From Paraburkholderia fungorum (lineage in GTDB: Bacteria > Pseudomonadota > Gammaproteobacteria > Burkholderiales > Burkholderiaceae): DNA of 64,000 nt. Shown piece by piece: positions 54,654 to 62,860 of this stretch. Positions within the stretch are counted from its first letter, which is position 1. Each line of letters starts with the position of its first letter. A model generated the notes under the pieces. It was not told the origin of the DNA and did no database searches. It saw only the letters and a list, made by a program, of their open reading frames with translations. A program made the translations under genes and the position numbers. The stretch spans positions 620,001 through 684,000 of the forward strand of contig NZ_CADFGE010000003.1 of NCBI RefSeq assembly GCF_902833645.1, read 5' to 3'.

Positions 54654-55832
54654 TCAGCAGACTTCGAACAAACCGGCGGCGCCCTGGCCGCCGCCGATGC
54701 ACATCGTGACCATCACGTACTTCACGCCGCGCCGCTTGCCCTCGATCAGCGCATGGCCGACAAGCCGCGAACCCGACACACCGTACGGATGCCCGACGGC
54801 GATGGCGCCCCCATTCACGTTCAACCTGTCATCAGGAATGCAAAGTTTGTCTCGACAGTACAGAACCTGTATGGCGAACGCCTCATTAAGCTCCCACAGT
54901 CCGACGTCGTCGATCTTCAAGCCGGCACGTTCAAGCACACGCGGCACCGCGAATACGGGCCCGATCCCTATCTCGTCCGGTTCACAACCCGCAATTGCAA
55001 AGCCGCGAAAAATTCCAAGCGGCTGAAGCCCACGCTGCTCAGCCAGCTTGCTGTTCATCACAACGCATGCGGATGCGCCGTCCGAGAATTGACTCGCATT
55101 GCCCGCGGTGATTACGCCTCCCGGCAATGCCGGACGGATCTTCGACACTGCTTCGAGCGTCGTGTCCGCGCGAATCCCCTCATCTGAAGAGATCGTCACC
55201 TCCTTCGTTGTCAACTGGCCGGTTGCCTTGTCGACGACGGCCATGATTGTCGTCATCGGGACGATCTCGTCATCGAATTTGCCCGCCGCTTGAGCAGCCG
55301 CCGCGCGCTGTTGGCTGCGCGCGCCGTATTCGTCTTGCTCCTCCCTGGGAATCCCGTAGCGCTTCGCAACTGTCTCGGCCGTCTGCAGCATGCTCCAGTA
55401 CACCTCCGGCTTGTGCTCGACGAGCCATGGATCAAGCAGCATGTGCCTGTTCGATTCGTTCTGCACGCACGAGATACTTTCGACGCCACCCGCGACGATT
55501 GCCGGTGCGCCTTCGAGCATCACACGCTGTGCCGCCATCGAGATCGCCTGCAGACCGGATGAGCAGAAGCGGTTCACGGTGACACCGCCGGTTGTGACGG
55601 GCAGGCCGGCGCGCAGCGCAATCGCACGCGCTATATTGCCGCCCGTTGTGCCTTCACCGAACGTCCCGCCCATGATCACGTCCTCGATCTCCGCCGGATC
55701 GATGCCAGCGCGCGCAACCGCGTGCTGCACGGCATGCGCGCCAAGCGTCGCGCCATAGGTCATGTTGAATGCGCCCTTCCAGCTCTTTGCAAGCCCAGTG
55801 CGCGCGGTGGAAACAATCACTGCGTCGATCAT
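54654..55832 (-). CDS. Acetyl-CoA acyltransferase (thiolase)
   Basis: The 392-aa thiolase has nucleophile Cys90 in NRFCSSGLQ, the His block [16 protein letters not shown] near residue 350 and the second Cys in MCIGGGQG near 379. It cleaves a 3-oxoacyl-CoA with CoA, releasing acetyl-CoA or propionyl-CoA, the final step of this beta-oxidation set. It follows the multifunctional enzyme gene by 10 bp and precedes the SDR gene by 12 bp. Confidence 0.93.
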   Translation of the reverse strand: MIDAVIVSTARTGLAKSWKGAFNMTYGATLGAHAVQHAVARAGIDPAEIEDVIMGGTFGEGTTGGNIARAIALRAGLPVTTGGVTVNRFCSSGLQAISMAAQRVMLEGAPAIVAGGVESISCVQNESNRHMLLDPWLVEHKPEVYWSMLQTAETVAKRYGIPREEQDEYGARSQQRAAAAQAAGKFDDEIVPMTTIMAVVDKATGQLTTKEVTISSDEGIRADTTLEAVSKIRPALPGGVITAGNASQFSDGASACVVMNSKLAEQRGLQPLGIFRGFAIAGCEPDEIGIGPVFAVPRVLERAGLKIDDVGLWELNEAFAIQVLYCRDKLCIPDDRLNVNGGAIAVGHPYGVSGSRLVGHALIEGKRRGVKYVMVTMCIGGGQGAAGLFEVC

Positions 55833-55842
55833 GTCGATATCC

Positions 55843-57939
55843 TTAATTGAATGTACGGCCTTCTTGCGTAAGCTTCACGAGCACCGACGCGGGCTGCCAC
55901 CAAGCTTCGGCGCCGGGCTCGGAGGCGAAGCGCTTCAACGCGCGCACGACAGTTGCAAGGCCCATGGTGTCCGCGTACAGCATCGGGCCACCTCGGTGAC
56001 GTGGGAAGCCGTAGCCCGACAGGTACACGACGTCGACGTCCGATGCACGCGCGGCAATTTCGTCTTCGAGAATTCGCGCGCCTTCGTTGACGAGCGCGTA
56101 GATGCAGCGCTCTACGATCTCCTGATCGCTGATCTTGCGCGGTGTAATCCCGCTTTCGCGACGGAACTGCTCGATGATCTCGTCAACGGCCGGATCGGGA
56201 ATCGGATCGCGCTTGCCGGGCTCGTAGCGATACCAGCCGGCGCCGGTCTTCTGGCCGAATCGGCCTGCCTCGCAGATCGCGTCGGCGGCCGTACGCGGCT
56301 GAGCACCGGGATCTTCGGCCGCGCGACGCTTGCGCGCTGCCCAACCGATGTCGAGCCCCGCCATGTCGGCCATCCGGAACGGCCCCATCGCGAGGCCGAA
56401 GCGCTGCAGCGCACCGTCGATCTGTTGCGGCGACGCGCCCTGCATCAGCAATTGACCCGCAGCCGCGCCGTAGCGCGCGACCATCCGGTTACCGATGAAA
56501 CCGTCGCATACGCCCGCCACCACCGCGACCTTCCGGATCCGCTTTGCAAGGTTCATGCAGGTGGCGAGTACATCCGGAGCGGTCTGCGCGCCGCGCACGA
56601 TTTCGAGCAGGCGCATCACGTTGGCGGGGCTGAAGAAGTGCAGGCCGATCACGTCCTGCGGTCGCTTCGTGAACGACGCGATCCGGTTCAGATCAAGCGC
56701 GGACGTGTTCGACGCCAGGATCGCACCTGGCTTCGCAATCTCGTCCAGACGCTTGAACACGTCATGCTTCACGCTCATTTCTTCAAATACCGCTTCGATC
56801 ACGAGATCAGCCTCGGCGAATGCCATAAAGTCGAGCGTCGGTGCGATACGCGCCATGCGTTCGTCGAGTTGCACCTGCGTGAGCTTGCCCTTCTTCAACG
56901 ACGTTTCGTAGTTGCGGCGGATTGTGCCGAGGCCGCGATCGAGTGCTTCCTGGCTCGTTTCGAGCAGTACGACCGCGATTCCGGCGTCGACGAAGGCCAT
57001 CGCTATTCCGCCGCCCATCGTGCCCGCGCCGATCACACCGACGCGACGAATGTCGCGCAGCGGCGTGTCGGCGGGCACGTCCGCCAGCTTCGACGCTGCG
57101 CGCTCCGCAGTGAAGATGTGGCGCAGCGCACGCGATTCCGGCGATGCCATCAGCGACATAAAGATTTCACGTTCGAGCTTCAGTCCTTCGTCGAACGGCT
57201 TGCTGACTGCATTCGCGACCGCTTCGACGCATCGCAGTGGCGCCGGGAACGGACGCGACGTGGCCTCCACGTTCGTGCGCGCGAACTGCAGGAACGGCTC
57301 CGCGAGTGGATCGACGATCTTGATATCGCGTGCGCGCTTGCCTGCGCGTTTTTCGGCAACGACCCGACACGCGAACGCTACGGCCGCATCCACAACGCCG
57401 CTTTCGACGACTTCGTCGAGCAACGCCGTGCCAGCAAACTTCTGCGCTGGCACCGGCTGTCCGGACACGATTATGTTCAGCGCCGACTCGACGCCAACCA
57501 GCCGCGGCAGACGCTGCGTGCCACCCGCGCCGGGCAGCAGCCCGAGCTTGACTTCAGGCAAGCCAATCGATGCGTCACGCTGCGCAACACGGAAATGACA
57601 GCCCATCGCGAGTTCGAGACCACCGCCGAGACAATTGCCCGCAATTGCAGCCACGATCGGCTTCGGCGAGGCCTCAATTGCACTAATCAGGTCGGAAAGT
57701 GTTGGCGCGCTCGATGATTTCGCTGTGCCGAACTCACGCACGTCTGCGCCGGCGCTGAAAATCTGCTCGCCACCTGTCAGCACGATCGCGTCAATTTCCG
57801 GATCGGCGAGTGCGCGGTCAAGCTGCACAGCAATTGCCGTGCGCAATACGAGTCCTAGTCCGTTGACCGGAGGTTGATCCATTGTAAGGATAGCTATTGA
57901 ACTGAGTTTGATCGATCCAACGGGGCTATTCGTCGACAT
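55843..57939 (-). CDS. Bifunctional enoyl-CoA hydratase / 3-hydroxyacyl-CoA dehydrogenase (EHHADH type)
   Basis: From ATG 57939 the 698-aa enzyme has an N-terminal crotonase domain (residues 10-190; oxyanion loops [10 protein letters not shown] and [11 protein letters not shown], Glu109 and Glu129) and a Rossmann dehydrogenase half with GAGTMG (304-309) and the HFFSPANVM catalytic His segment. The order hydratase-dehydrogenase without a leading alpha-helical FadB linker resembles the peroxisomal L-bifunctional enzyme. It hydrates the enoyl-CoA and oxidises the 3-hydroxyacyl-CoA. AAGAGG precedes the start. It is the first gene of the operon, whose promoter shares the region to 58262 with a divergent acyl-CoA dehydrogenase. 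Confidence 0.93.
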   Translation of the reverse strand: MSTNSPVGSIKLSSIAILTMDQPPVNGLGLVLRTAIAVQLDRALADPEIDAIVLTGGEQIFSAGADVREFGTAKSSSAPTLSDLISAIEASPKPIVAAIAGNCLGGGLELAMGCHFRVAQRDASIGLPEVKLGLLPGAGGTQRLPRLVGVESALNIIVSGQPVPAQKFAGTALLDEVVESGVVDAAVAFACRVVAEKRAGKRARDIKIVDPLAEPFLQFARTNVEATSRPFPAPLRCVEAVANAVSKPFDEGLKLEREIFMSLMASPESRALRHIFTAERAASKLADVPADTPLRDIRRVGVIGAGTMGGGIAMAFVDAGIAVVLLETSQEALDRGLGTIRRNYETSLKKGKLTQVQLDERMARIAPTLDFMAFAEADLVIEAVFEEMSVKHDVFKRLDEIAKPGAILASNTSALDLNRIASFTKRPQDVIGLHFFSPANVMRLLEIVRGAQTAPDVLATCMNLAKRIRKVAVVAGVCDGFIGNRMVARYGAAAGQLLMQGASPQQIDGALQRFGLAMGPFRMADMAGLDIGWAARKRRAAEDPGAQPRTAADAICEAGRFGQKTGAGWYRYEPGKRDPIPDPAVDEIIEQFRRESGITPRKISDQEIVERCIYALVNEGARILEDEIAARASDVDVVYLSGYGFPRHRGGPMLYADTMGLATVVRALKRFASEPGAEAWWQPASVLVKLTQEGRTFN

Positions 57940-58048
57940 GAAAACCTCTTGAGGAAAGCGATTAGCGATGTGCGCTGTGACGCCGGGCCTTGCTGGCCCC
58001 CTGCAGCCACAGCCAGTCATCGTGAACCCAGGATCCAACAAATATAAC

Positions 58049-58066
58049 ATTACATTCGTTATGTAA
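58049..58066. promoter_or_regulatory. Operator-like site 1 (TTACAT-N5-ATGTAA)
   Basis: TTACAT (58050-58055) and ATGTAA (58061-58066) form a perfect inverted repeat with a 5-bp spacer. The 17-bp ATTACATTCGTTATGTA from 58049 recurs with three changes at 58173. TetR-type repressors of fatty-acid catabolism often use such sites. No regulator gene is in the window. Confidence 0.55.
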
Positions 58067-58172
58067 AAATGCTACCCCGTACGTGTGGCCGTGCATAGCC
58101 CAATTTGGCTAGCGTAAACACCTACAGATCTATGACCCGTTGTATTTGCGGACAATCGAACACCTATATATG

Positions 58173-58189
58173 ATTACACTCGTTATTTA
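58173..58189. promoter_or_regulatory. Operator-like site 2
   Basis: ATTACACTCGTTATTTA repeats site 1 in the same orientation with 14 of 17 positions identical, 124 bp to the right and 74 bp before the divergent acyl-CoA dehydrogenase start. Confidence 0.5.
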
Positions 58190-58262
58190 TAATCAAGTTC
58201 GGCGTCTGAACATTCTGCAACGCAGACGCTCGAATTCAACCATTCAACCTTTCTGGTAGCCC

Positions 58263-60065
58263 ATGTCAAACTCGACAATCATTCGCCGGCGCGATCTGGA
58301 ATTTCAGCTCTTCGAGCTTTTCGAAGCCGAGGCGCTGACACAACGGCCACGCTTCGGCGAACACAATCGCGAAACCTTCGTTGCGGCGCTTGACATTGCG
58401 CAGGTAATTGCCGAGGAAAAGTTCGCGCCGCACAGCCGGTACAGCGACGAGCACGAGCCGCAATTCGACGGTGAACGGGTCTCGATGATTCGGGAAGTGC
58501 ACGAAGCCGTGCGCGCTTACTGCGACGCCGGTTTGATCGCCGCAGGGAAGGACTATGAGCTGGGTGGGATGCAATTGCCGGCACTCGTTTCCCACGCTTG
58601 CCATTCTTTGTTCAAAAGCGCGAACATCGCGACGAGTTCCTACGTCGGGCTTACGATCGCCAACGCGAACGTGATTGAGCGCTTCGGCTCACCGGTGCAA
58701 AAGCGCAAGTATCTACAGGCGCTGCTCGAAGGCCGGTTTTTCGGCACTATGGCGCTGACCGAGCCACAAGCAGGATCGAGCCTCGCCGATTTGACTACGC
58801 GCGCAGTACCGAACCCAGACGGTACCTACTCGATCACCGGCAACAAGATCTTTATCTCGGGTGGAGATCACGAACTGTCAGAGAACATTGTTCATCTGGT
58901 ACTCGCACGTATTCCAGGTGCGCCTCCCGGCGTGAAGGGCATCTCGCTGTTCACGGTGCCGAAATATCATGTCGACGATGACGGCACCCTTGGCGAGCGC
59001 AACGACGTCGCGCTTGCGGGGCTGATCCACAAGATGGGCTGGCGAGGCACCACATCGACGATGCTATCGTTCGGCGAGCGCGGCGTTTGCATCGGCGAGA
59101 TTGTCGGCGAACCGCACCGCGGCCTTGCGTGCATGTTTCAGATGATGAATGAGGCACGCATCGGCGTCGGGATGGGCGCCACGATGCTGGGCTATCGCGG
59201 TTACCTGGCGTCGCTTCAATACGCGCGCGAGCGCAGCCAGGGCCGGCCGCCTGAAGAGAAGCGGGCGGATATCCCTCAAGTGCCGCTGATCGAGCACGCG
59301 GACGTGCGCCGGATGCTGCTTGCCCAGAAGGCGTACGTCGAGGGCGGCTACTCCTTGTGCCTTTACGCGGCGCGGCTCGTCGACGAACAGCACACGGCCG
59401 ACAAGGAGACGGCACGCGCAGAAGCCGGGTTACTGCTTGATCTACTGACGCCGATCGTGAAATCGTGGCCGTCCCAATGGTGTCTCGAGGCGAACAGCCT
59501 CGCGATTCAGATTCATGGCGGCTACGGCTATACGCGTGAGTATCCGGTCGAGCAGCTCTATCGCGACAACCGCCTGAACCTGATCCACGAAGGTACGCAC
59601 GGCGTCCAGGCGCTCGACCTCCTGGGCCGCAAGATTACTATGCACGACGGCCGCGCGATCGCGCTACTCGAACGGGAAATCAACTTGACCGTTCTGCAGG
59701 CTGACGAGACCCCCCATCTCTCGGAGGACGCGGACGCGCTTGCTCACGCCTGGTGGGAAATGCGCGACACGTTGGCAGTATTGCGACCGGCGCTTGCCGA
59801 ACGAGCGACCCTGGTACTCGCTCAAGCGAACGCGTTCCTCGAGGTATTCGGACACACCGTCGTTGCCTGGCTGTGGCTGCGCCAGGGTCTTGCGGCAGCA
59901 AGCGCGCTTGAAGACGCGACAAACGACGACGTCAAGTTCTATCGCGGCAAGCTGAAAGCGTGCCGGTATTTCTTCCGTTACGAGTTGCCGAAGATGCAGC
60001 CGCATCATGCGTTGCTGCGACGCCTCGACGACACGACGCTGAACATGGAGTCCGAGTGGTTCTAG
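58263..60065 (+). CDS. Acyl-CoA dehydrogenase, long form with C-terminal extension
   Basis: The 600-aa flavoprotein has the acyl-CoA dehydrogenase core (ALTEPQAGSSLADLTTRAVP, then GNKIFISGGDHELSENIVHL) with catalytic Glu in LIHEGTHGVQALDLLGRK, plus a C-terminal helical domain after ~residue 455, as in the AcdA/DmdC-type long forms. It introduces the alpha-beta double bond in an acyl-CoA. It is divergent from the EHHADH-type operon with operator-like repeats between, so it probably provides the first oxidation for the same substrates, separate from the ACAD11-like enzyme. A PhyH-type gene follows 66 bp later. Confidence 0.92.
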   Translation: MSNSTIIRRRDLEFQLFELFEAEALTQRPRFGEHNRETFVAALDIAQVIAEEKFAPHSRYSDEHEPQFDGERVSMIREVHEAVRAYCDAGLIAAGKDYELGGMQLPALVSHACHSLFKSANIATSSYVGLTIANANVIERFGSPVQKRKYLQALLEGRFFGTMALTEPQAGSSLADLTTRAVPNPDGTYSITGNKIFISGGDHELSENIVHLVLARIPGAPPGVKGISLFTVPKYHVDDDGTLGERNDVALAGLIHKMGWRGTTSTMLSFGERGVCIGEIVGEPHRGLACMFQMMNEARIGVGMGATMLGYRGYLASLQYARERSQGRPPEEKRADIPQVPLIEHADVRRMLLAQKAYVEGGYSLCLYAARLVDEQHTADKETARAEAGLLLDLLTPIVKSWPSQWCLEANSLAIQIHGGYGYTREYPVEQLYRDNRLNLIHEGTHGVQALDLLGRKITMHDGRAIALLEREINLTVLQADETPHLSEDADALAHAWWEMRDTLAVLRPALAERATLVLAQANAFLEVFGHTVVAWLWLRQGLAAASALEDATNDDVKFYRGKLKACRYFFRYELPKMQPHHALLRRLDDTTLNMESEWF

Positions 60066-60131
60066 CTGCCCCGAATTTTAGTTTCGCTCGAACTTCGAAT
60101 TAATCGTAAGTATTCTTAAATAGGTAATCCA

Positions 60132-61028
60132 ATGGTAGAGCTATCGAGACTTTCTGGCCTCACGGCCACCCAGGAAGACGTCATCGCCGTCCTGGAGCGC
60201 GACGGCGGTGTCATCATCGAGGACTTCCTCTCGAGCGAGGACCTCGCCGGCATCAAAGCAGACCTGTTTCCGCTCATCGAACAGCAAGCGGCTGGCAGGG
60301 ACAACTTTTCCGGCAGCCACACGCGACGACTGTCGCGCCTCTTCGCCCACACACGTCGTCTGGCGAAAATGGCTACCCATCCGCTGTACCTGCCCGTGGC
60401 TGAGCACTTCCTTTGCAGGCCGCGCGACGTCTGGGTTGGCGATAATCGCCTCTCGCTTACGGCCGGAGTTCGTATCGGCGTAACGCAAGCCATCCAGATC
60501 GGGCCCGGTCAGGCCGCCCAACCGCTACACCGCGACGACACTGCTTTCATGTGGCGCCATCCAACAGGAGGCCGGGAAGGTCGTGTGCAGATCATGTGCG
60601 CGGCCACCGACTTCAGCGCCGAGAATGGCGGCACCCTCGTCATTCCGGGCAGCCATGTCTGGGACGACGATCGCAAACCGGACCTGTCCGAGGCTTGTCC
60701 GACAGTCATGAAGGCTGGCTCGGCGCTGATCTTCCTTGGATCGACCTATCACGCAGGCGGTGCAAATCGCACGCAGTCGGAATATCGGACTGCGGTGGGC
60801 ATGGCGCTCGACGCCGCCAATGTCCGTCAGGAAGAAAACATGTACCTCTCGCTAACCCCCGAAGAGGTCGCGAGCTACCCTGAGCAGATCCAACGGCTCC
60901 TCGGCTGGTCCGCGGGAGATAACCACATGGGATGGGTCGAGGTCGACGGGCAGATGATCGATCCGATCCAGTTGTTGGGAAATCTGGATCGTGCGGCGAT
61001 CAAGGGTGTTGGCGCCAACCGTCATTGA
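60132..61028 (+). CDS. Phytanoyl-CoA dioxygenase (PhyH) family protein
   Basis: The 298-aa protein is a non-haem Fe(II)/2-oxoglutarate oxygenase of the PhyH family. The metal ligands are the His and Asp in PLHRDDTAFMW and the distal His in STYHAGGANRT; the Arg nearby can bind 2-oxoglutarate. NGGTLVIPGSHVWDDDR is the typical loop. Members hydroxylate acyl-CoAs next to the carboxyl, or natural products and small acids. Following a long acyl-CoA dehydrogenase, hydroxylation of a branched acyl-CoA is one possibility; an ectoine- or secondary-metabolite-like role is another. A strong hairpin follows its stop. Confidence 0.85.
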   Translation: MVELSRLSGLTATQEDVIAVLERDGGVIIEDFLSSEDLAGIKADLFPLIEQQAAGRDNFSGSHTRRLSRLFAHTRRLAKMATHPLYLPVAEHFLCRPRDVWVGDNRLSLTAGVRIGVTQAIQIGPGQAAQPLHRDDTAFMWRHPTGGREGRVQIMCAATDFSAENGGTLVIPGSHVWDDDRKPDLSEACPTVMKAGSALIFLGSTYHAGGANRTQSEYRTAVGMALDAANVRQEENMYLSLTPEEVASYPEQIQRLLGWSAGDNHMGWVEVDGQMIDPIQLLGNLDRAAIKGVGANRH

Positions 61029-61049
61029 AGGGCGGCGCGATGGCTTGCT

Positions 61050-61079
61050 CGACTTCACGATGCCCGCATCGTGAAGTCG
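61050..61079. terminator. Strong hairpin between convergent genes
   Basis: A perfect stem, CGACTTCACGATG (61050-61062) with CATCGTGAAGTCG (61067-61079) around a CCCG loop, sits between the PhyH-type gene and the convergent MBL gene. It has no T-run but its place suits bidirectional termination. Confidence 0.65.
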
Positions 61080-61127
61080 CCTTCATCGGATCGCGGCGCC
61101 TTCTGGGTCGCCGCCTGTCGCGATACG

Positions 61128-62057
61128 TCATCCGGGGCTGTAGACACCACGCTCATCAACCTTGACCCGCCCGTCCGCCACCATCTCAGCAAGGTGCTGC
61201 AGAATCGTACGCGTTTCGGCAGACACTGCCCAAGGGCTCTCGTAGCCTCGCGGGTACAACACCCGGAGCTCGACCAACTGATCCAAAGTTTTGGGCGACT
61301 CGCTCAGGTACGCCAGCAGGCGCTGCTCGCGCTTATCGAGTTTCGCCGTAAAGGCCGCAAGATCGCTCAAGAAGTGCGCTCGATCCATATAGACGCCGCG
61401 GTGATGCGACGTCACCCATATCTTCGCTGGAATATCCGGCAACCGCGCGAGGCTGCGGCGAAAATCGTGCAAGCTTGAACAGGCATCGCCATAGTACGGA
61501 CCAAAACCGGTCAAATCGATGTCACCGATAAACGCCACGCCTTCCGGTTCAACTAGCAGAACACAGTGGCCCGCAGTGTGACCGGGCATGTGGAACGTGC
61601 GAATCTTCGCCTTGCCCAATTCCCACGTTGCGCCATCCACATAGCCCACCGCGTCCGGCCGCGGCGCATAGAAGAAGTTACGCTCAAGCATGGTCAGCAT
61701 TGCCGACATATCCCTCGTCGGATTGCCATACGCGGTAACCATGCCGTCCCAACTGCGGATCGTCGCCAGATCGGCCTCGTGCACGTGGACAGACGCGCAA
61801 GGAATGCGATGCAGGCCGGCCATATGGTCTTCGTGCACGTGTCCCATGACCACCAGTTCAGTCGTGTCGAATTCAGGGCCGATGTAGTTTGAAACAATGG
61901 GCGTATCGAAGGCCGCGCGAATGTCCGATCCGCGGATAAGTACCTGATTTCCGTCAGGGTATTTCCCGCTCTTCTCGCCGAACAGAACCGACACGCAGCC
62001 AAAGTCGACGCGCGCGATGGGTAGATTGGCAGCCGGCTGGTCCGAAATGTTGCTCAT
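61128..62057 (-). CDS. MBL-fold metallo-hydrolase
   Basis: The 309-aa protein is a metallo-beta-lactamase-fold hydrolase with the metal-binding motif HVHEDH, then the third His in HMPGHTAGHC and Asp in FIGDIDLTGFG, giving a binuclear zinc or iron site. A C-terminal winged-helix-like tail (from ~residue 225, DKREQRLLAYLSESPKTLDQ) is typical of glyoxalase-II or LACTB2-like members. The tail and context suggest hydrolysis of a thioester or lactone formed in the acyl-CoA pathway. It ends an operon with an SDR (28-bp gap) and a FAD oxidase. Confidence 0.85.
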   Translation of the reverse strand: MSNISDQPAANLPIARVDFGCVSVLFGEKSGKYPDGNQVLIRGSDIRAAFDTPIVSNYIGPEFDTTELVVMGHVHEDHMAGLHRIPCASVHVHEADLATIRSWDGMVTAYGNPTRDMSAMLTMLERNFFYAPRPDAVGYVDGATWELGKAKIRTFHMPGHTAGHCVLLVEPEGVAFIGDIDLTGFGPYYGDACSSLHDFRRSLARLPDIPAKIWVTSHHRGVYMDRAHFLSDLAAFTAKLDKREQRLLAYLSESPKTLDQLVELRVLYPRGYESPWAVSAETRTILQHLAEMVADGRVKVDERGVYSPG

Positions 62058-62084
62058 GTCGATCGGTTCCTTTACTCGGTATCT

Positions 62085-62849
62085 CTAGACGGTCAGGCCG
62101 CCGTCGACCACGATGCACTCGCCGTTCGTGTAGCTGGACGCGTCCGATACCAGATACAAAACAGCACCCGCCATCTCCTTCGGCTCGGCATGTCGGCGCA
62201 ACGGGATTCCGCTTACCAGGCGCTCGACGCGCTCCGGGTCTTCGAACAGCGCCCCGGCGAATTTCGTCCTGGTGAAGCCGGGCAGCAATGCATTCACGCG
62301 AATGCCGAACGGGCCGCACTCCTTCGCGAAGGCCTTCGTCATGTTTACGACCGCTGCCTTGGTTATCGAGTAGATTCCCTGCCTGTCACCCGGTTGTAGG
62401 GCATTGACCGACGCGGTATTGACGATCGTGCCACCGCCCTGCGCTTTCATCATCTTCCCGGCCTCGATCGACATGAAGAAGTATCCGCGTATATTGACTT
62501 CGACGGTCTTGTTGAACGCACCGAGGTCCGTATCGAGAATATGCCCGAAATAGGGGTTAGCGGCCGCATTGTTGACCAGAATATCCAAACGCCCGAATTT
62601 TCCCTGGATATGTTCGAACGCTGATGCAATATCGTCCATCTTTCCGACGTGACAGGCAAACGCCTCGGCGCTGCCTCCCGACCTGGCGATTTCGTCGGCG
62701 ACTGTCTTGCAATCTTCGATCTTGCGACTCGACACTATGACGTGCGCGCCCTGCGCCGCGAGCAAGCGGGCAATTTCTTCCCCGATCCCACGGCTCGCGC
62801 CGGTCACCAATGCAATCCTGCCAGTCAGGTCGAACAAATCAGATTTCAT
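62085..62849 (-). CDS. SDR-family oxidoreductase
   Basis: The 254-aa SDR has TGASRGIG, NNAAANPYFG (an uncommon replacement of NNAG), the catalytic Ser in NTASVNALQ and YSITK as the Tyr-x3-Lys pair, and a C-terminal VDGGLTV. The Arg in SSRKIED suggests NADP(H). It lies 11 bp after the FAD oxidase gene and 27 bp before the MBL gene in one operon. Its substrate is unknown. Confidence 0.88.
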   Translation of the reverse strand: MKSDLFDLTGRIALVTGASRGIGEEIARLLAAQGAHVIVSSRKIEDCKTVADEIARSGGSAEAFACHVGKMDDIASAFEHIQGKFGRLDILVNNAAANPYFGHILDTDLGAFNKTVEVNIRGYFFMSIEAGKMMKAQGGGTIVNTASVNALQPGDRQGIYSITKAAVVNMTKAFAKECGPFGIRVNALLPGFTRTKFAGALFEDPERVERLVSGIPLRRHAEPKEMAGAVLYLVSDASSYTNGECIVVDGGLTV

Positions 62850-62860
62850 CTACCATGCCT

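Larger units (their letters stand above)
57940..58262. promoter_or_regulatory. Divergent promoter region of the two acyl-CoA operons
   Basis: The 323 bp between the diverging starts are AT-richer than their surroundings and contain two copies of a palindrome-like site (58049-58066 and 58173-58189). The positions suit control of both directions by one repressor. Confidence 0.6.

Noticed and set aside
55762..57717. Plus-strand frame of 651 codons opposite the EHHADH-type gene
   Set aside because: It is the antisense shadow of a clearly conserved multifunctional enzyme in GC-rich DNA and shows no protein family features.
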